A stretch of DNA of 64,000 bases from Bryum argenteum (GCA_037043015.1 CM073329.1:9750648-9814647), one strand, 5' to 3'. Counted from the stretch's first letter, positions 35,002 to 47,391 are shown. The notes: a model not told the origin generated them from the letters alone. Program-made: numbers and translations.

Positions 35002-35886
35002 ATGGCAGGATACTCAATAATAAAAGAAGTAGAAAAGTTGCGAGGTTTAGAAAACTATTATGTGTGGAGACTTAAGACCTGTAGCATTTTTAAGGCGGAT
35101 CGTCTCCAGTTATTTTTCCAGTGACCATTCAAGCGAGCAATTTACTGAACTGTAACTAAAAACACGCAAGGCCATTGCCTGTCGTCTCATTTTTACCTCG
35201 GTGGCTGATGACTTGATTAGTCTTATTGCAGATTACTTTGATCCTAGCAAGGCTTGGAACAAATTGAAGATACAATCTGCTTCTAGAGACCAATCACAAA
35301 TTTTGACATTGATGCCATAGCTTTCGACATTGAAAATGTTTGGGAAGATTCTGTAGAGGCCTACCTGAAGAAAGCACGAGATCTTAAAAAAATCGCCTAA
35401 GCACCATGGGAGAAAACGTGACTGACAAACAACTAAATTAAGTTGTTTTCAACGGGCTTCTCAAGTCTTTTGATAGCATCGTAGGAACTTTGTCTTACCA
35501 AGATCCTTCAATGTCCTTTGCTAAGTTAACAACAAATTTGTTTCTGCTCATTTTCGTCATGAACATCAAAATCAGCTTCACGGAGAAGATGAAGCATTGA
35601 GTGCAACTTACTATCGACATGGAAGCAACCCTTCTGTATACCAACAACGCGGTTGTGGAGTGACACCAGAGGGAGAGGAGTAGCTCCCCAATGGTGGTTC
35701 TATCCACCACCTCCGTGGATGCGAGGACAACATCGGCGAGGCACACCTGGACGAGCTCGAGGCAACAATCCAGCTTCGTATTGGAGACCATCTCTTCAAT
35801 CCTTTGCATGTGGTTCCCAAAGCTCCAACATCATCTGCTACAATTGTGGCAAAAACGGTCACATTGCGAGAGCTTGTGGCTATCAA
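35002..35886 (+). pseudogene. Copia gag relic with zinc knuckle
   Basis: Begins ATGGCAGGATACTC at 35002. The early part reads EVEKLRGLENYYVWRLK, like Copia gag N-termini, and is soon broken by stops and shifts. The nucleocapsid zinc knuckle CYNCGKNGHIARAC is at 35836-35877. The product would package element RNA, but it is not intact here. Confidence 0.85.
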
Positions 35887-36039
35887 TGTGGAAGTGAAGG
35901 TAACGAGTTTGTTCATTTTGTACAAGATTACACCTACAATCCAGACGAGTATGCTTATCCTTCACAATTGCTAGATACTTACAACCCATCATACCATCTG
36001 GACAGTATTATCAGGCTCATGGTCAAAATGGTTTTCAGC

Positions 36040-39000
36040 CATGGTATATTGATAGCGGTGCGACTTCCCATGTTGCTTCCAACATCAACATCGATAAGCT
36101 AGACCACATACCAAATCATTGTGCCACTTGTAGCGAAGTGAAAACATGAGGGAGAGAATCCCACCCCGTGCATGGAACTGCCACTTCCACTTTTCGAACT
36201 TCAATAAGAGAAATAAAACTAGAAAATGTTCGTTATGTGCTGTCTCTCATGCGAAATCTCGCAACTTTTGGATCTATAGCGGCTTGTAGACACACCCGTA
36301 ATCTTCACCAAAATCCATTGTTGGGTCTACAAGAATAACTGCCTCATTGCAATAGGCCATAAAGATCAGTCTAATGGCTTGTATGTCATTCAAGAACTTT
36401 CATCTGAAGCCTCAACAACTTCAACCAATGTCTTAGTAGTTGAGCACTTTGACTTGGAGAGTACAAAATTGTGGCATTGCCGCATGAGACACTTGAGTTT
36501 TTCTGAACTTAGTTTTCTTACAAAATCAAAACATGTAGAAGGACTTCCAATTATAGAAAACGTTTGAAAAGTATGTGATTGTTGCTTGTTTGGAAAACAA
36601 AATAGGGAGAGATTTCCAAAGAAATCCAAAACTAGAGCTCAGAAACCAGGACAACGTATTCACACTGATTTGATGGGACCTCCACCACCATCAATGGGAG
36701 GCTCAAGGTTCATTCTCATTTTTACTGATGATTACTCTGGGAAAAGTTGGACCTTCTTCTTGAAAGACAGGAGTGAAACTTTTAGGTATTTTTGTCATTT
36801 CAAACAAAAGTTGGAGGGAGAGACAGATACTCGTATGCAAGCGCTGAAGTCAGACAGGGGAGGAGAATATTTGTCCCAAAAATTCAAAGATTATTGTATG
36901 TCTTATGGTATTGAGAGAGAGCTCACACAAGCGAAAACGCCACAGCAAAATGGAGTCTTTGAGAGAAGAAATCAAACTATCATGGAAACAACACGGTACA
37001 TAGCAGTTGACTCACACTTGCCCGGATTTTTGTGGCCTGAAGCGGTCGCAATGGCAACATTTCTCATAAATTGGAGTTCAACAAGAACAAACTTTGGGAT
37101 TCCTCCCGAGGTAAGTTACACAGGTCTACCCGTAAACTTGAAAGATCTAAAACTCTTTGGTTCATTAGCTTTTGTACACGTGCCAGATGGAGAGCCCAAA
37201 AAGCTAGATTACAAAAGTGGAAGATGCATGTTCGTTGGATATGACCTTCAATCAAAAGCGTACAAAGTCTATGACAATACAAGGAGGAAGATTATTATTA
37301 CTCGGGACATGGTGTTTGGCAAAGCATGTGTAGGCTTTCGTCAAATTCAAGAAAACGCATCGTCAAACATTTCTCCATCAAGCTTTACTGCAGCGTCCTC
37401 ATTGGCGGATTCTATATTTAGAAGCGACAACTCTTCAGATTTCAAAAGCGTACGAGAACCTCACAACGAAGAAAGCTCTATTTTACCGGTGTCACGGCCG
37501 AATCAAGTGAGTGCCAATTCAAGTCCACTCATGCCGAACGTAGATTTTGGTGCAAGTGGTACTCCAAGTAGCATAACTACTACGCATGTGTAAGTAGGAA
37601 CACGACATACTCAAGAAGACAAACACTTGCATGAACCAACTTTAGAAGATCCACGTGGAGATATATCCGCCCGGGGATATACTGTAGAACATCGTGCGAA
37701 CGAGTCACTACAGGCGACATTGCAATCGACCCGAAGGTATTCAATCAGAGAGAGACAACCCTCTCGCAGATTGTACGAGCAATGGGCATTGAATTCGCAA
37801 GCGACAAACAAGCCTTCCTCTTTTAGCGAAGCAGTGGAGGATGCAAGTTGGAAAGCAGCTATTGATAGTGAAGTATCTTCTATCTTGAAAAACAAAACAT
37901 GGGAGGTAATTGATATGCCTTCAAACCGCACTCCAATTACTGCAAAGTGGATTTTCAAATTAAAGCAAGTAGGTGATAGCACAAAACCAAAGACTAGAAT
38001 TGTTGTTAGAGTCTTCCAACAACGAGAAGACATAGACTTTCACAATTTCTTTGCATCGGTGGTTTGTTGGTCTACGATTAGAATTATTTTAACATTGGTA
38101 ACACAAAACAACTAGGATCTTCATCAAATGGACGTTAAGACAACTTCCTTGAATGGCATACTCAATGAGGAGGTTTTGATGGAGATTCCGGAGGGATTTA
38201 GGCAATCAGACAATCCCACAAAAGTGTGTAAGATGAAGCGTGAATTGTATGGGTTAAGACAAGCTTCCAAGGCATGGTATTTGCGAATTGACACTTGGTT
38301 TACAACACAAGGTTATAAGAGAAGTCAACACGATCCTAATCTGTACTTCTCTTCCGCAAAAAAAAATCAATTTTTTATATTGTTATACGTGGATGACCTG
38401 CTAATTATTGGTGACAATTTGGAGGAGATTGAGAGACTGAAGAAATCATTGAGTCTTGAATTCGAAATGTCAGACATGGGACTGGCATGCATTTATCTTG
38501 GTGCGGAGATTCGACGTTTACACAATGGTATGCTATTGACACAATCAACTTATATTCAAAAACTGTTGGAGAGGTTTGGGCTAACTTGATGTAACCCAAA
38601 CTTACTACCAATGGATCCGCACCTTCAACTACATAAAAGCATGGATACTGATCTAGTCGACCCCGAGATGTACAGATCATTGGTGGGCAGTTTGATCTAC
38701 TTGACCAATACAAGGCCAGATGTATCAGTTGCTCTTGGTTGCGTGGCGAGGAACATGGATAAGCCTCAACTGGATCACTTACAAGCAGCGAAGCGTATAC
38801 TCCGATATCTCAAAGGTACTATAGATCACGGCATTTTCTTTTCTCTAGACAATGATTTGCAATATCATACTTACACATTTGTAGATTGGGGTAGAGATTT
38901 AGACACACGTAGGTCAACCTTTGGCATCTTACACAGGTTGGGTACTTCATGCGTGTTCTGGACAAGCAAGCTTCAACCAATTGTATCTTTGTCTAGCACC

Positions 39001-39273
39001 AAGGCATAATACTGAGTTCTTACACATGCATCCAAGGATGTCCTTTATTTCTGACGAATACTAGAAGAATTGGAAATAGGCATAAGAGAAGCAACACCAA
39101 TCATTATTGACAACCAGTCTTGCATCAAACTTGCTCACAATCCCGTCATGCACACAAGAACCAAACACATAGGTATTCAAGCTCACTTTATTAGAGAAAC
39201 GGTTCAAAATGGGGACATTTCAATTGAATACACACCAACAAACTTACAAACCTTCAGAGAGCTCATCTTTTGA
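36040..39273 (+). pseudogene. Copia pol relic (protease, integrase, RT, RNase H)
   Basis: Protease motif DSGA is at 36051-36062. The integrase zinc finger shows His at 36475 onward and CDCC near 36573, with an in-frame TGA at 36565-36567. Integrase catalytic Asp, Asp and Glu codons are at 36667, 36853 and 36961, the last two being 36 codons apart (DD35E). Reverse transcriptase spans about 37840-38590 with YVDDL at 38386-38400 and a TAG at 38113-38115. A TGA at 38587-38589 and two stops near 39007-39014 follow. RNase H reads from about 38880 to 39240. The 335-codon integrase frame (36586-37593) is the longest intact piece. Confidence 0.92.
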
Positions 39274-39886
39274 CAAAGCCTTGCCTTATCCAAAGTTTGT
39301 TGCATATAGAGAATACACCGGAATTATCACTTGTCATCAAGCTTGATTTCACCCATTCTGGAGTATAATAACTATTTATCCAGAGGGCCTTCTTGGTTCT
39401 TTTGTGCATGAAGTCGGGAGCACGCAAATTGAGCTTTCCTCTTCGGTTGTCCCACCACTGCTCTGGATTAGGAAAGTACTCGCGCCAAGACTCTTCAAGC
39501 GACTCCCTCGAATAACTTGTTGTGCTTCAATGCAAAACAAGGCTAGTAGTTGTTTCAACACCATCCGCATCCTCATGTTTTGCATTTTCTCCAACGGATA
39601 CAGCCCATAAGAAGCACGTTTCGGCTATTGCACTATATCATCGACGTATCACGGTAAAAAGCAACCACCCACAGAGGAACAAGACTTTGACCTGCATCAC
39701 ATAGTTCATATCATGAGAGTTTAGTCATAATTCAATTTTAAAATTCCTCTGTGTAGGAGTGTAACGCTTACTGAAGATAGTCGTTCCACTTGCGCCTTCC
39801 ATTGAAGTGCCGTTGTGTTTTAGAAAACTTTGAACCTTGACATTAGCAAGCATAAACACTCAAGAAGAGATAAATCAAAGAGTGTA

Positions 39887-39900
39887 AAGAGCAAGGGAGG
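39887..39900 (+). other. Polypurine tract
   Basis: AAGAGCAAGGGAGG ends one base before the 3' LTR, the expected place for plus-strand priming. Confidence 0.8.
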
Positions 39901-39901
39901 C

Positions 39902-40107
39902 TGTCGGAAATATGGCACTCTTGACTTCTTTCATGAGATTAGTTTATCATTTGTATATTCATCCACTTGGATGTTGTCCACTCTTCCCGTATATAAACTT
40001 CATGCCTGCTTCAATAAACGCAGAGCACACTTGCGCTACTTTTTGTTTACCCATTGCACCTACCGAGACTATGCTACCCACATTTTGAGATTGTTGAATC
40101 TTCAATA
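39902..40107 (+). repeat. Copia 3' LTR (206 bp)
   Basis: Starts TGTCGGAAATATGGC and ends TCTTCAATA, a change from the expected ...CA. AATAAA at 40012-40017 may be the polyadenylation signal. Its differences from the 5' LTR are mainly indels. Confidence 0.88.
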
Positions 40108-40112
40108 TAGTA

Positions 40113-40279
40113 TCCCCCAAAGGGCTTTGAGGTACCCATACAACAAGGTCCAAGGACCCCCACAACAGTTGGGTGGACTATAGTGGTGAGCACCACGCCG
40201 GCATGGGGAATAGGACCCACGACCTCCCCGTTGGGAGCCATGAGCCCCAACCACCAAGCCAAGGCTTGTGGTGCCTCCA
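40113..40279 (-). repeat. SINE copy, part right of the Copia insertion
   Basis: Continues the interrupted copy from TCCCCCAAAGGGC to the tRNA-like head (B-box-like GGGTCCTATTCC, A-box-like TGGCTTGGTGG on the minus strand). It ends GGAGGCACCAC. It joins logically to 34441. Confidence 0.85.
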
Positions 40280-41013
40280 CCCTATATACATGTTAACCCC
40301 CAAGAGCCGTAAGCATTTCTTAACATTTACAAAGTCATTAACAGCTAACATTTACACATTTTTTTGAATGAAATCAGATTTCAACATTTATAGAATATGA
40401 ACAATTTTTAAAGGACAAAGTCAAGAAATATTATGTTCATAACATGTATAGATTTAATGTGTTCAAATTCATGGAGTGGGATACAAAGTCATAGAGTAGA
40501 ATTTTAACATAGTAAAAATTTGTAGCTTTTATTCATTCATATTGTGGATGTTTGGAGTTGTAAATCATCCGTTAAACATTTATAAAATCAACATTACAAA
40601 AAGGGGAGTAACAATTTGTTAACCATGAACACGTTTAACATCTTTTAATGTACAATATGTGGGGTGTAGAAGAAAGTTAACATTTAGAAAGAGCTAACAT
40701 GTATCAGTGTAATATATATAGAGGGTGTACTCTAATGGCGGGACAAGTTATAACACAGCCCGCGCTCCAAAAGTTGGGATATACAAGAATGGAAGGCCAA
40801 TTCATGGCATAGAGGCCGTTGCTTGATTTCAATACAAAATCATTACTGCACTGAAATATTTCTATGTGAACCAATTAAAAGCATGGAATGTAGCTAATAA
40901 TACAAATTGGCTCCATGGCCTTGTTTTTCTTTTACAAATTGGCTCTATGTCCTTTAATGAATAGGCATTAAGGGCTCTACACATGGCGGAATTGCCCCCA
41001 CTTTATCAATTGT
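40280..41013. other. AT-rich spacer, no gene seen
   Basis: No coding frame of note. 'TAACATTTA' motifs are frequent between 40310 and 40690. Confidence 0.4.
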
Positions 41014-41256
41014 TTAACCCTTAAACGTCATATGCTTTCCTGATACCACACCCAAAATCTCTTTTAAACTCCAATTTTAGCATTATTCTATTTTTAATTT
41101 GCTTGAGCTCTATTCTAAGAAGGTATAGATCTCTTTAAGGTGCTCAGTTTGGAATTCTAAAAATTCCATTTGGTATAATGGAGTGTAAGTTATGAGCAAG
41201 ATTCTCTCAAAAAAAAAACCCAACCCCTCGGGCTGGGTATGACGTTTAAGGGTTAA
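41014..41256. mobile_element. TTAA-bounded MITE, 243 bp
   Basis: Perfect 19-bp inverted termini TTAACCCTTAAACGTCATA. The flanks (tgt / tgc) show no extended duplication. No coding capacity. The termini match those at 18293-18662 for the first 16 bases. Confidence 0.85.
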
Positions 41257-41414
41257 TGCGTTCTTCAAGTGGCCCATAGAGCCAATTGAGCCAAAATGTG
41301 GGTAAACTGGCTTGGAGATTTGTTGGCCTTGACTCCCATGTAAATCGTTCTTGAGAAATTGGAAACATTGATGTTGAATAATTCGTAAATCCATGGGTGA
41401 AGCAAATGTAGAGG

Positions 41415-41500
41415 TAATTTATATCTTTATTAATTATATTGCTTGAATTTTATATCTTTATTAACTATATTGCTTGAAATTTATATCTTTATTAACTATT
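41415..41500. repeat. About 30-bp tandem repeat, 3 copies
   Basis: The unit TTTATATCTTTATTAACTAT plus ATTGCTTGAA is repeated with few changes. The last unit is partial. Confidence 0.8.
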
Positions 41501-41656
41501 CGGTCATTGATATCAACTCTTAAACATCGCCAATGTCATCTTTCCATAGTACAGGGGTCTAAATATGAAGCAAGTCTCATAACAGAGCTATAGTCATAGG
41601 AAATTGGGAACCGGAAACAAGAGAACCGGTAACACAAAACTGTAAAAAGTTAATTC

Positions 41657-41756
41657 TTCTTCATTTGTGAGATTATAATGGTCAAAATTAGCTAAACTTT
41701 TTTCTTGCTATAATGTTGAAAACATGTTTCTGAATCTAAGGTTCTTTAGGGGTTAA
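41657..41756. mobile_element. TTAA-element right end, truncated
   Basis: Carries CATTTGTGAGATTATAATGG followed by ...GGTTCTTTAGGGGTTAA, the right-hand part of the 29868-30135 subfamily. No left inverted end was found. Confidence 0.55.
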
Positions 41757-43126
41757 AAAAGGAAAGAACTAATGGCTTGCTCAAGTGGAATATAGGGTCC
41801 TCCCTTGACCAAGAGATTGGATAGATATAGCCTCTACCAATACCAGATTTGAATATAGAACTGTAGCTAGGGTAAGTATACCTATTTTGGACACTTAAGT
41901 CATTCCCCATACTTGGAGTGATGACACGTGTGATTTATTATTTGCAATGATTAACAAATAGAGAAAACAAGGTTTCCCTATTTTTGTCGTAGTTTTAAGG
42001 ACTTACATATCTAACTACAAATATTAGAAGTGATTAATATACATGTACCTATAGTCATTTACTGTACTTAATGTACAAATGAGAAACATACTATCCAAAG
42101 AAATCTTCACCCCATTCCAAGGAAATCTTCATTTTGGGGTGTCGGATTATGGGAGGTTGTGAGGATTCAGGTTCTCTTACCCTACATGCCAAATTTCGAT
42201 CCCTCCACTTCAAACTTTGCTGTTTATGCCACATATGGATCTCACATCAATCAATCCAACCCAAAATGTGCAATTTTTTGACCACTTCGTGCAAGTTGAG
42301 ATATGATTCAAGTTGAGTTATGTAAATACCCTTTTGGTATTTCCAATTGTAAAATCTTCAAAATAACTACCTATACCAACACCATGTTAAGTTTCAACCG
42401 CCGAATCTTTACCATTTGTGAAATCATAACGTTAAAGTTTAAGCAACATCAACAGTTTATTGAAACATTTTGAAGCTTGCCCTTGTAAATTTTGGAGGTT
42501 GCCCTTGTAAAATTGGTAAACGTTTTGACCTAGGGAACATTGAAACTCAAGTAGTGATCTGGTTATGAACTTATTTTTCAACAAAAATAAAAAAAATCAG
42601 AAAAAGACTAATTCAAACTCACCTGAATTGTTCTTTTTGGTTTTGAAAACTAACATTTGCATTAGAAAATTCTTAGTTTAGAATTTGACATTACATATTC
42701 TCACACACAGCTTGTAGTATAAGAGCACCTAGTAAAAATCTTAGACAAAAAAATTACTTTGAACCCCCTTCATCCAAGCTACCTGAAATTGCAAAAACCA
42801 CTTTTTACATCCTAGGGGACAAGAGAAATTCACAGATACTCGCAAAACCTTAGATATTCACAAGACCTTAGAGCATTTCAGTTGTTGCAACAGAAAAAAC
42901 ATTCCCATACTGCCAATAACAAAAGCCCAGAGCGATGTTCCGAGAACGCCCCAATGTTCTAAAACTAAAATATCAATAAGCCACTAAATACTGATTCAAG
43001 CTTGTAAACACCCACTGTTAAAAAATCACACAATAAGCAAAATGTAGCATTTCTGGATCAAGAGAAATGCCGATGCAAGTCCCTCCTTTACATCTCTCGT
43101 GCTATAGTTACAAGAAGATACTAAAT
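41757..43126. other. Spacer and 3' flank of the CTL gene
   Basis: No gene seen. A relic near 42375-42440 (ACCATTTGTGAAATCATAACG) resembles the interior of the TTAA elements. Confidence 0.35.
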
Positions 43127-45777
43127 TTACACATCACGGCGCACTGCAAGAGCAGGATTGTCGCCAGGAAGTTGAGCTAGCACATCATGAATCTCAGATT
43201 TCGAAGCTACTCCTTGATCCTTGTCCATAGCATAACATATGTACACAGTATCTACGATGTTGCTCAGCACTCGAACGAAGAGAATCAAGACACTTATCAC
43301 GATGAGCCAGCTTAGCATGGCTGTAATCAGTCGCTGGTCCCTCTTCAAGTTCGTTAACAGAGAGAGTACTCCGTACACCTGCCACAAAAAACCACAAAAC
43401 AGTCTCAGGATTCCACCTTTTGTATGCAAAAAAAGCAAAGACGATTGCTCAAATGGGCAATTCCGTTAGGCTGGAACCATTCCAAGTGCCATTCTGTCAT
43501 ACCAATATTTTTCTTTTTATCATTTAGAATATCATCACAACACTATCACCAATGTTTCAGGATTGTTTCAGGATTGTTTCAGGATGTTTCAGGATAGTCC
43601 AACTTCACATGTATTTGATCAATTTTTACTGATTTCTAACCCCCTGAAAGTGCAATTTCAACGGAATTGAGGTTTCAATGGCTTACCAGGAGGGCGTATG
43701 CAAAGGAGAGGACGACTGTCACCATGCCTAGAAGTTTATCTGAGATAACCTCCACGAGCACCGTGGACAGCAAGTTCCGTTTTAGAAGATTGTACGTCAT
43801 CACGGCTGATGAATAGAAGCTTTCTCCGGTTATAGCTGCGAAGTTTGACGTGAACCTTGTGAAAAATTCAACTGCCTCGAGAATCCATTGCAAACAAGCG
43901 CGTATGAAGACTCCCAGTGCACTCTCTTGCCCTCTTTCGTTGTCTGCTTTGTTCAGGGCTCCTCGTACCACTCGCACGAATGCTACCACGAGACCTGCTA
44001 GACAAGCAGTCCCGAAAGATGGCCCAAACGCAACACTGCACCAACAAGCACATTGTCAGACTGGAAACAAAAGCAAGTGCCAGTCTAGACTGCGAAGTAA
44101 AAAATCTATATTGCAAAATGGCGCAGTTGGGAAGGTGAATTCTGCAAAATGGCGCAGTTGGAAAGAAGGATGGTGGATTCTCAATTAAGAAGTGACCGAA
44201 GGGAGGAAAACTACTCTAGGTTAAGTGGTTTTTGATATTATAGCTGCACCGTCAAGCTCAGAAATGCGAAATTGGTAGTTGTGTTGGAAAATGGAGCAGT
44301 TGAAAAAAGAAAAGATGGTAAATTCTAAAATAGAAATGAACAAGCAAAGGGAAATTACTATAGATTATATAGCGTATGGTAAAATGAAGTAATTGCACTA
44401 ACAAGCTCAACATCATGAATTTGACGCTTCGTGTTGCAGACTGGAGCAGTTGAAATTGAAGAGAAGAAGACATAGTCTGTTCTAGAGTAAAAAGTGACTT
44501 AAGGGAAAAGAAACTACTCTTAATGATGTTACTTATGGCAATTATGATTGAATGATTAAGCAATGGCACAGGAAAAGCACAATCACTTGCATTCTACATG
44601 AGTTTATGCAAAATAATACATGGAAGTAAGGATCGACACTCCTGAACTTGCAATCAGCTTCTCATCAGCTTCTGACTGCAAGAGTAACATACCTCAAAGC
44701 ACGTCTGGTTCCATTCACAGTCGAAGAACCCGCTTGAGCGAAGTACCATTGCGAAACAGCCCCACTAATAGTAAGCACCTGAATCTGCGCCATGATCATA
44801 GCCGACCACAGAATCGCAAATCCACTCAGATACTCATAATAGATTACCCAAGCAGCAGGCTCCCAAATGCAACAAGGAGTATCCGTTCCCCTCGCACACT
44901 GTTTCGTCGGATGATGGATCAAGTCCGGGTTCACCACCAGCTTCCCATTCGTGTAAGCATACCCCATAAAAACTACAAACGGAACACAAAACAGCAGCAG
45001 CAGAACTGACAAACTCGGGAGCGCAATCAGAAGGGCCAAATTCTGATGCAAAGCTTCGGACGCCGTCTTCACCACCCGAATCGTCAGCTCTATCTTCTCC
45101 CAGTTCGAGTATATCACATACATCATCACCCCACACATAAGCATAATGATACCGAAGAGAGCATATTGCCCTGAAGAATCGAACTCAGTCCTGCACTCTA
45201 TATTCCGCTGACAAAGAATGAACCATGTCAGGTTGAGAGCAATCGGCATCAGCACCAAAAAGGGTAATGTAGCGTAAACAAGCTCCTTGGTGTAAACACG
45301 AAGGAGATGGAGTACTCCAAATGCGAATGGGCCGGACAAAGCAAGAGTTGCAATGAGGGTAATCCATAATGGTTTCGAGGTTGAGGACGCAACTCGGGTT
45401 AGTACACGGATGTGTAAAGGTGAGGAGGAGAGAGGGAGGTATTCTGGAATGGAGCAAGTTTGGTGGTCTGGGTCGTAGCGTGCGGTGTCGGAGAATGTGT
45501 AGTTTGGATTGGAATGGACTACTCCATAGATGCCGAATGAGGCGGAGATCAGGATCAAGAGGAGGAAGATGATTGAAAAAGCGAGGTCTTGGTATGGCCT
45601 GATTCCGACGTTGTAACCGAAGACGGTCGTTCCGTCTTGGGAGGACGGAAGGGAGACTACTGTGTCGGGTTGGATTTGGTAGCCTCGGCCTACTAGCTCG
45701 CTTTTGTCGAGGAGAGGCTCCTCGATTTTGTCGGACTCTATGTCGTCGTAACGAGAAGTGCCTCCCTCTAGTCCCAT
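43127..45777 (-). CDS. Choline-transporter-like (CTL/SLC44, PNS1-like) protein, 3 coding exons, 561 residues
   Basis: The exons, in transcript order, are 44693-45777, 43687-44035 and 43127-43378. The junctions are GT-AG (TTTGAG/GTATG, CTCCTG/GTAAG, acceptors GGTGCAG and TGGCAG) and the phases fit to 1686 nt with stop. The N-terminus is cytoplasm-like and acidic with an EEPLL motif at about 19-23. A first helix spans 64-86. A luminal or extracellular loop rich in Cys, Pro and Ser follows, then a series of about nine further helices. The Choline_transpo core includes ALRSVAFGPSFGTACLAG at about 359-376, built across the first junction, and the YAYALL...VYGVLSLL region. Family members are multi-pass transporters linked to choline or ethanolamine movement. 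The substrate here is not shown. A leader-intron acceptor (GCTTGCAG, exon from 45803) lies 26 nt before the ATG. Confidence 0.92.
44110..44480. repeat. Degenerate tandem repeat (about 148 bp) in CTL intron 1
   Basis: Three units align at ATGG.GCAGTTG(G/A) near 44146, 44292 and 44441, followed by similar GTGAC..A.GG.A..AAACTACT blocks. A shorter perfect duplicate, TGCAAAATGGCGCAGTTGG, lies near 44113-44162. Confidence 0.6.
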
Positions 45778-45959
45778 TGTTGGTTGCTTAGCTAATGGTC
45801 AATCTGCAAGCAAGCAATAGACCAGTCATTGAATCAGCTATTATTTGCCCCAACGACGGTCTAACAATTTCGAAACGCAATACATGCCAATCGAGAAGCA
45901 GATTCACTGTCCATGAATGAGACAACTTCATTGAAGCTGAGATATTTCTAACAACTCAT

Positions 45960-46470
45960 CGCCATTGACAAGAGAGCTCTTACATTCTCTAAACGATTCT
46001 CAACATTATTATTGAAACTTTCGAAATATTGTCTGAAAATCTCAAAACGCGGCTACTATTTCTATTGCATGATCTCAGTAAATGTCTTCATAGTTCCTCT
46101 ACGAGCACAAAAGCAAGCTCACCTCTATTGAAGCTGTGATGATTATAAAAGCTTGACATTGACAAAATTCATTCAAAAATATCGATTTCGAAATGCTGCT
46201 ACCTTTCGCATGTCAAATCAAGCTACAAATCGAGAAGACTACTCATACTCCATGTACGAGTACAAACGCAAACTACCTCTATCGAAGCTGAAATGCTCAG
46301 GTTCACGATAGTATCTATACTATCATTCAAAACGTTCCTGCCAATCTGAGATAAGTGCTACTTGTCTCATTGCACACTTTCAAAGTAAGCTACGAATCAA
46401 GAAGCCCATTCATAGTCCAAACGCAAGCTCACCTCTATTCATACAACTCGCGAATATTGACAAGAAAGCT
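45960..46470 (-). promoter_or_regulatory. CTL gene leader region with about 154-bp repeats carrying donor-like sites
   Basis: On the minus strand, donor-like A(T)AGAG/GTGAGCTTGC or GTAGTTTGCG sites recur near 46118, 46272 and 46425, a spacing of 153-154 bp. The surrounding sequence (GAAGC, GCTACAAATC, TACGAGTAC) also recurs. The outermost copy is probably the first exon's donor. TTTAGGGTTTCC near 46551 and the 46560-46700 area may hold the transcription start. Confidence 0.4.
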
Positions 46471-46773
46471 CGAAATCAATCCAGAATTCTCCACTTGTCT
46501 AAAGAATCAACTGCATTTTCAGAAAGACCAGGTCCTATCAATCCTGGCGTTTAGGGTTTCCAGCTCAAATTGGAGCTAAAGCGAGCTTTTTATTTGCACA
46601 TAAACCCCGATCAACGGTACCAGAAATAATGAATCAGCTCAAGCTAAACCCCAATTGGAAAGAAAGAGCCATTCTGAAACTGCGAACCCTACAGTGAAGT
46701 GTGGAACCGTTTGTGCAATGCAGAGGATCAAAATGTGATGCGAATCTTGCAAAAGAGTATTCTCAAAGAGTTA

Positions 46774-47010
46774 AGGAACAGTACCAGATGAGTTTGATGG
46801 AACGGAAGCCGCCTTTTGCTCGAATTGGCTTCCGCAGTTCGCCGCAGCAATTGAACGATTGTATGCAAACCTCTTCAATGAGCTGCACATTAGCCAGCCA
46901 GTACGATTTCTGATGATGATGGCTCGCTGTCACTTCCGGCCGCATAGATTTGATATCGCTGTCTCCGGGTATAAGCCTGTCCCGGGTATCGATCGACGAG
47001 CATCTGAAAA
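46774..47010 (+). CDS. Possible plus-strand exon, unknown product
   Basis: An open frame of 79 codons with mixed, protein-like composition (DGTEAAFCSNWLPQFAAAIE ... ARCHFRPHRFDIAVSGYKP). It continues into the adjacent SINE and stops there. No start codon is obvious. It may be a divergent gene fragment cut by the SINE or chance. Not recognised. Confidence 0.2.
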
Positions 47011-47022
47011 TATCATATCTCA

Positions 47023-47379
47023 GATAGATAGAAACTCCGGTCCCTTTCTAAGGGGCCGGCGTGAATGAAGTGTCCGTTCGTAATGCTAATATCCCGATGG
47101 CCACCTTACAAGGAGAAATTGGAACAATACTACTTCCCCCTCTCGAGGGTGGACACTATAACTACTCTAGTTTCTAGTCTAGTTACTAGTGCCTTGAAGA
47201 TACTTGACATAGTATCTCCCCAAAGGGCTTTGAGGTACCCATACAACAAGGTCCAAAGACCCCCCACAAAAGTTGGGTGGACTATAGTGGTGAGCACCAC
47301 GCCGGCATGGGGAATAGAACCCACGACCTCCTCATTGGGGGCCTAAGTCCTGAACACCAAGCCAAGGCTTGTGGTGCTT
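47023..47379 (-). mobile_element. tRNA-derived SINE, full length, 12-bp target duplication
   Basis: The 357-bp body is flanked by perfect TATCATATCTCA at 47011-47022 and 47380-47391. Reading the minus strand, it starts AAGCACCACAAGCCTTGGCT, carries A-box-like TGGCTTGGTG and B-box-like GGTTCTATTCC, and ends GGACCGGAGTTTCTATCTAT. It is very similar to 26476-26837 over its whole length, so both define the family ends. Confidence 0.92.
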
Positions 47380-47391
47380 TATCATATCTCA

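Larger units (their letters stand above)
34442..40107 (+). mobile_element. Ty1/Copia LTR retrotransposon, decayed, 5.67 kb
   Basis: The element has a 5' LTR (34442-34723), a primer-binding site, broken gag and pol and a 3' LTR (39902-40107). It is flanked by TAGTA at 34437-34441 and 40108-40112. The gene order protease, integrase, reverse transcriptase, RNase H is that of Copia. Several in-frame stops (for example 36565-36567, 38113-38115, 38587-38589) mean it cannot encode an intact polyprotein. It interrupts an older SINE. Confidence 0.95.

Noticed and set aside
36586-37593. 335-codon ORF as a host gene
   Set aside because: It is the integrase part of the Copia element, with DD35E residues and LTRs on either side.
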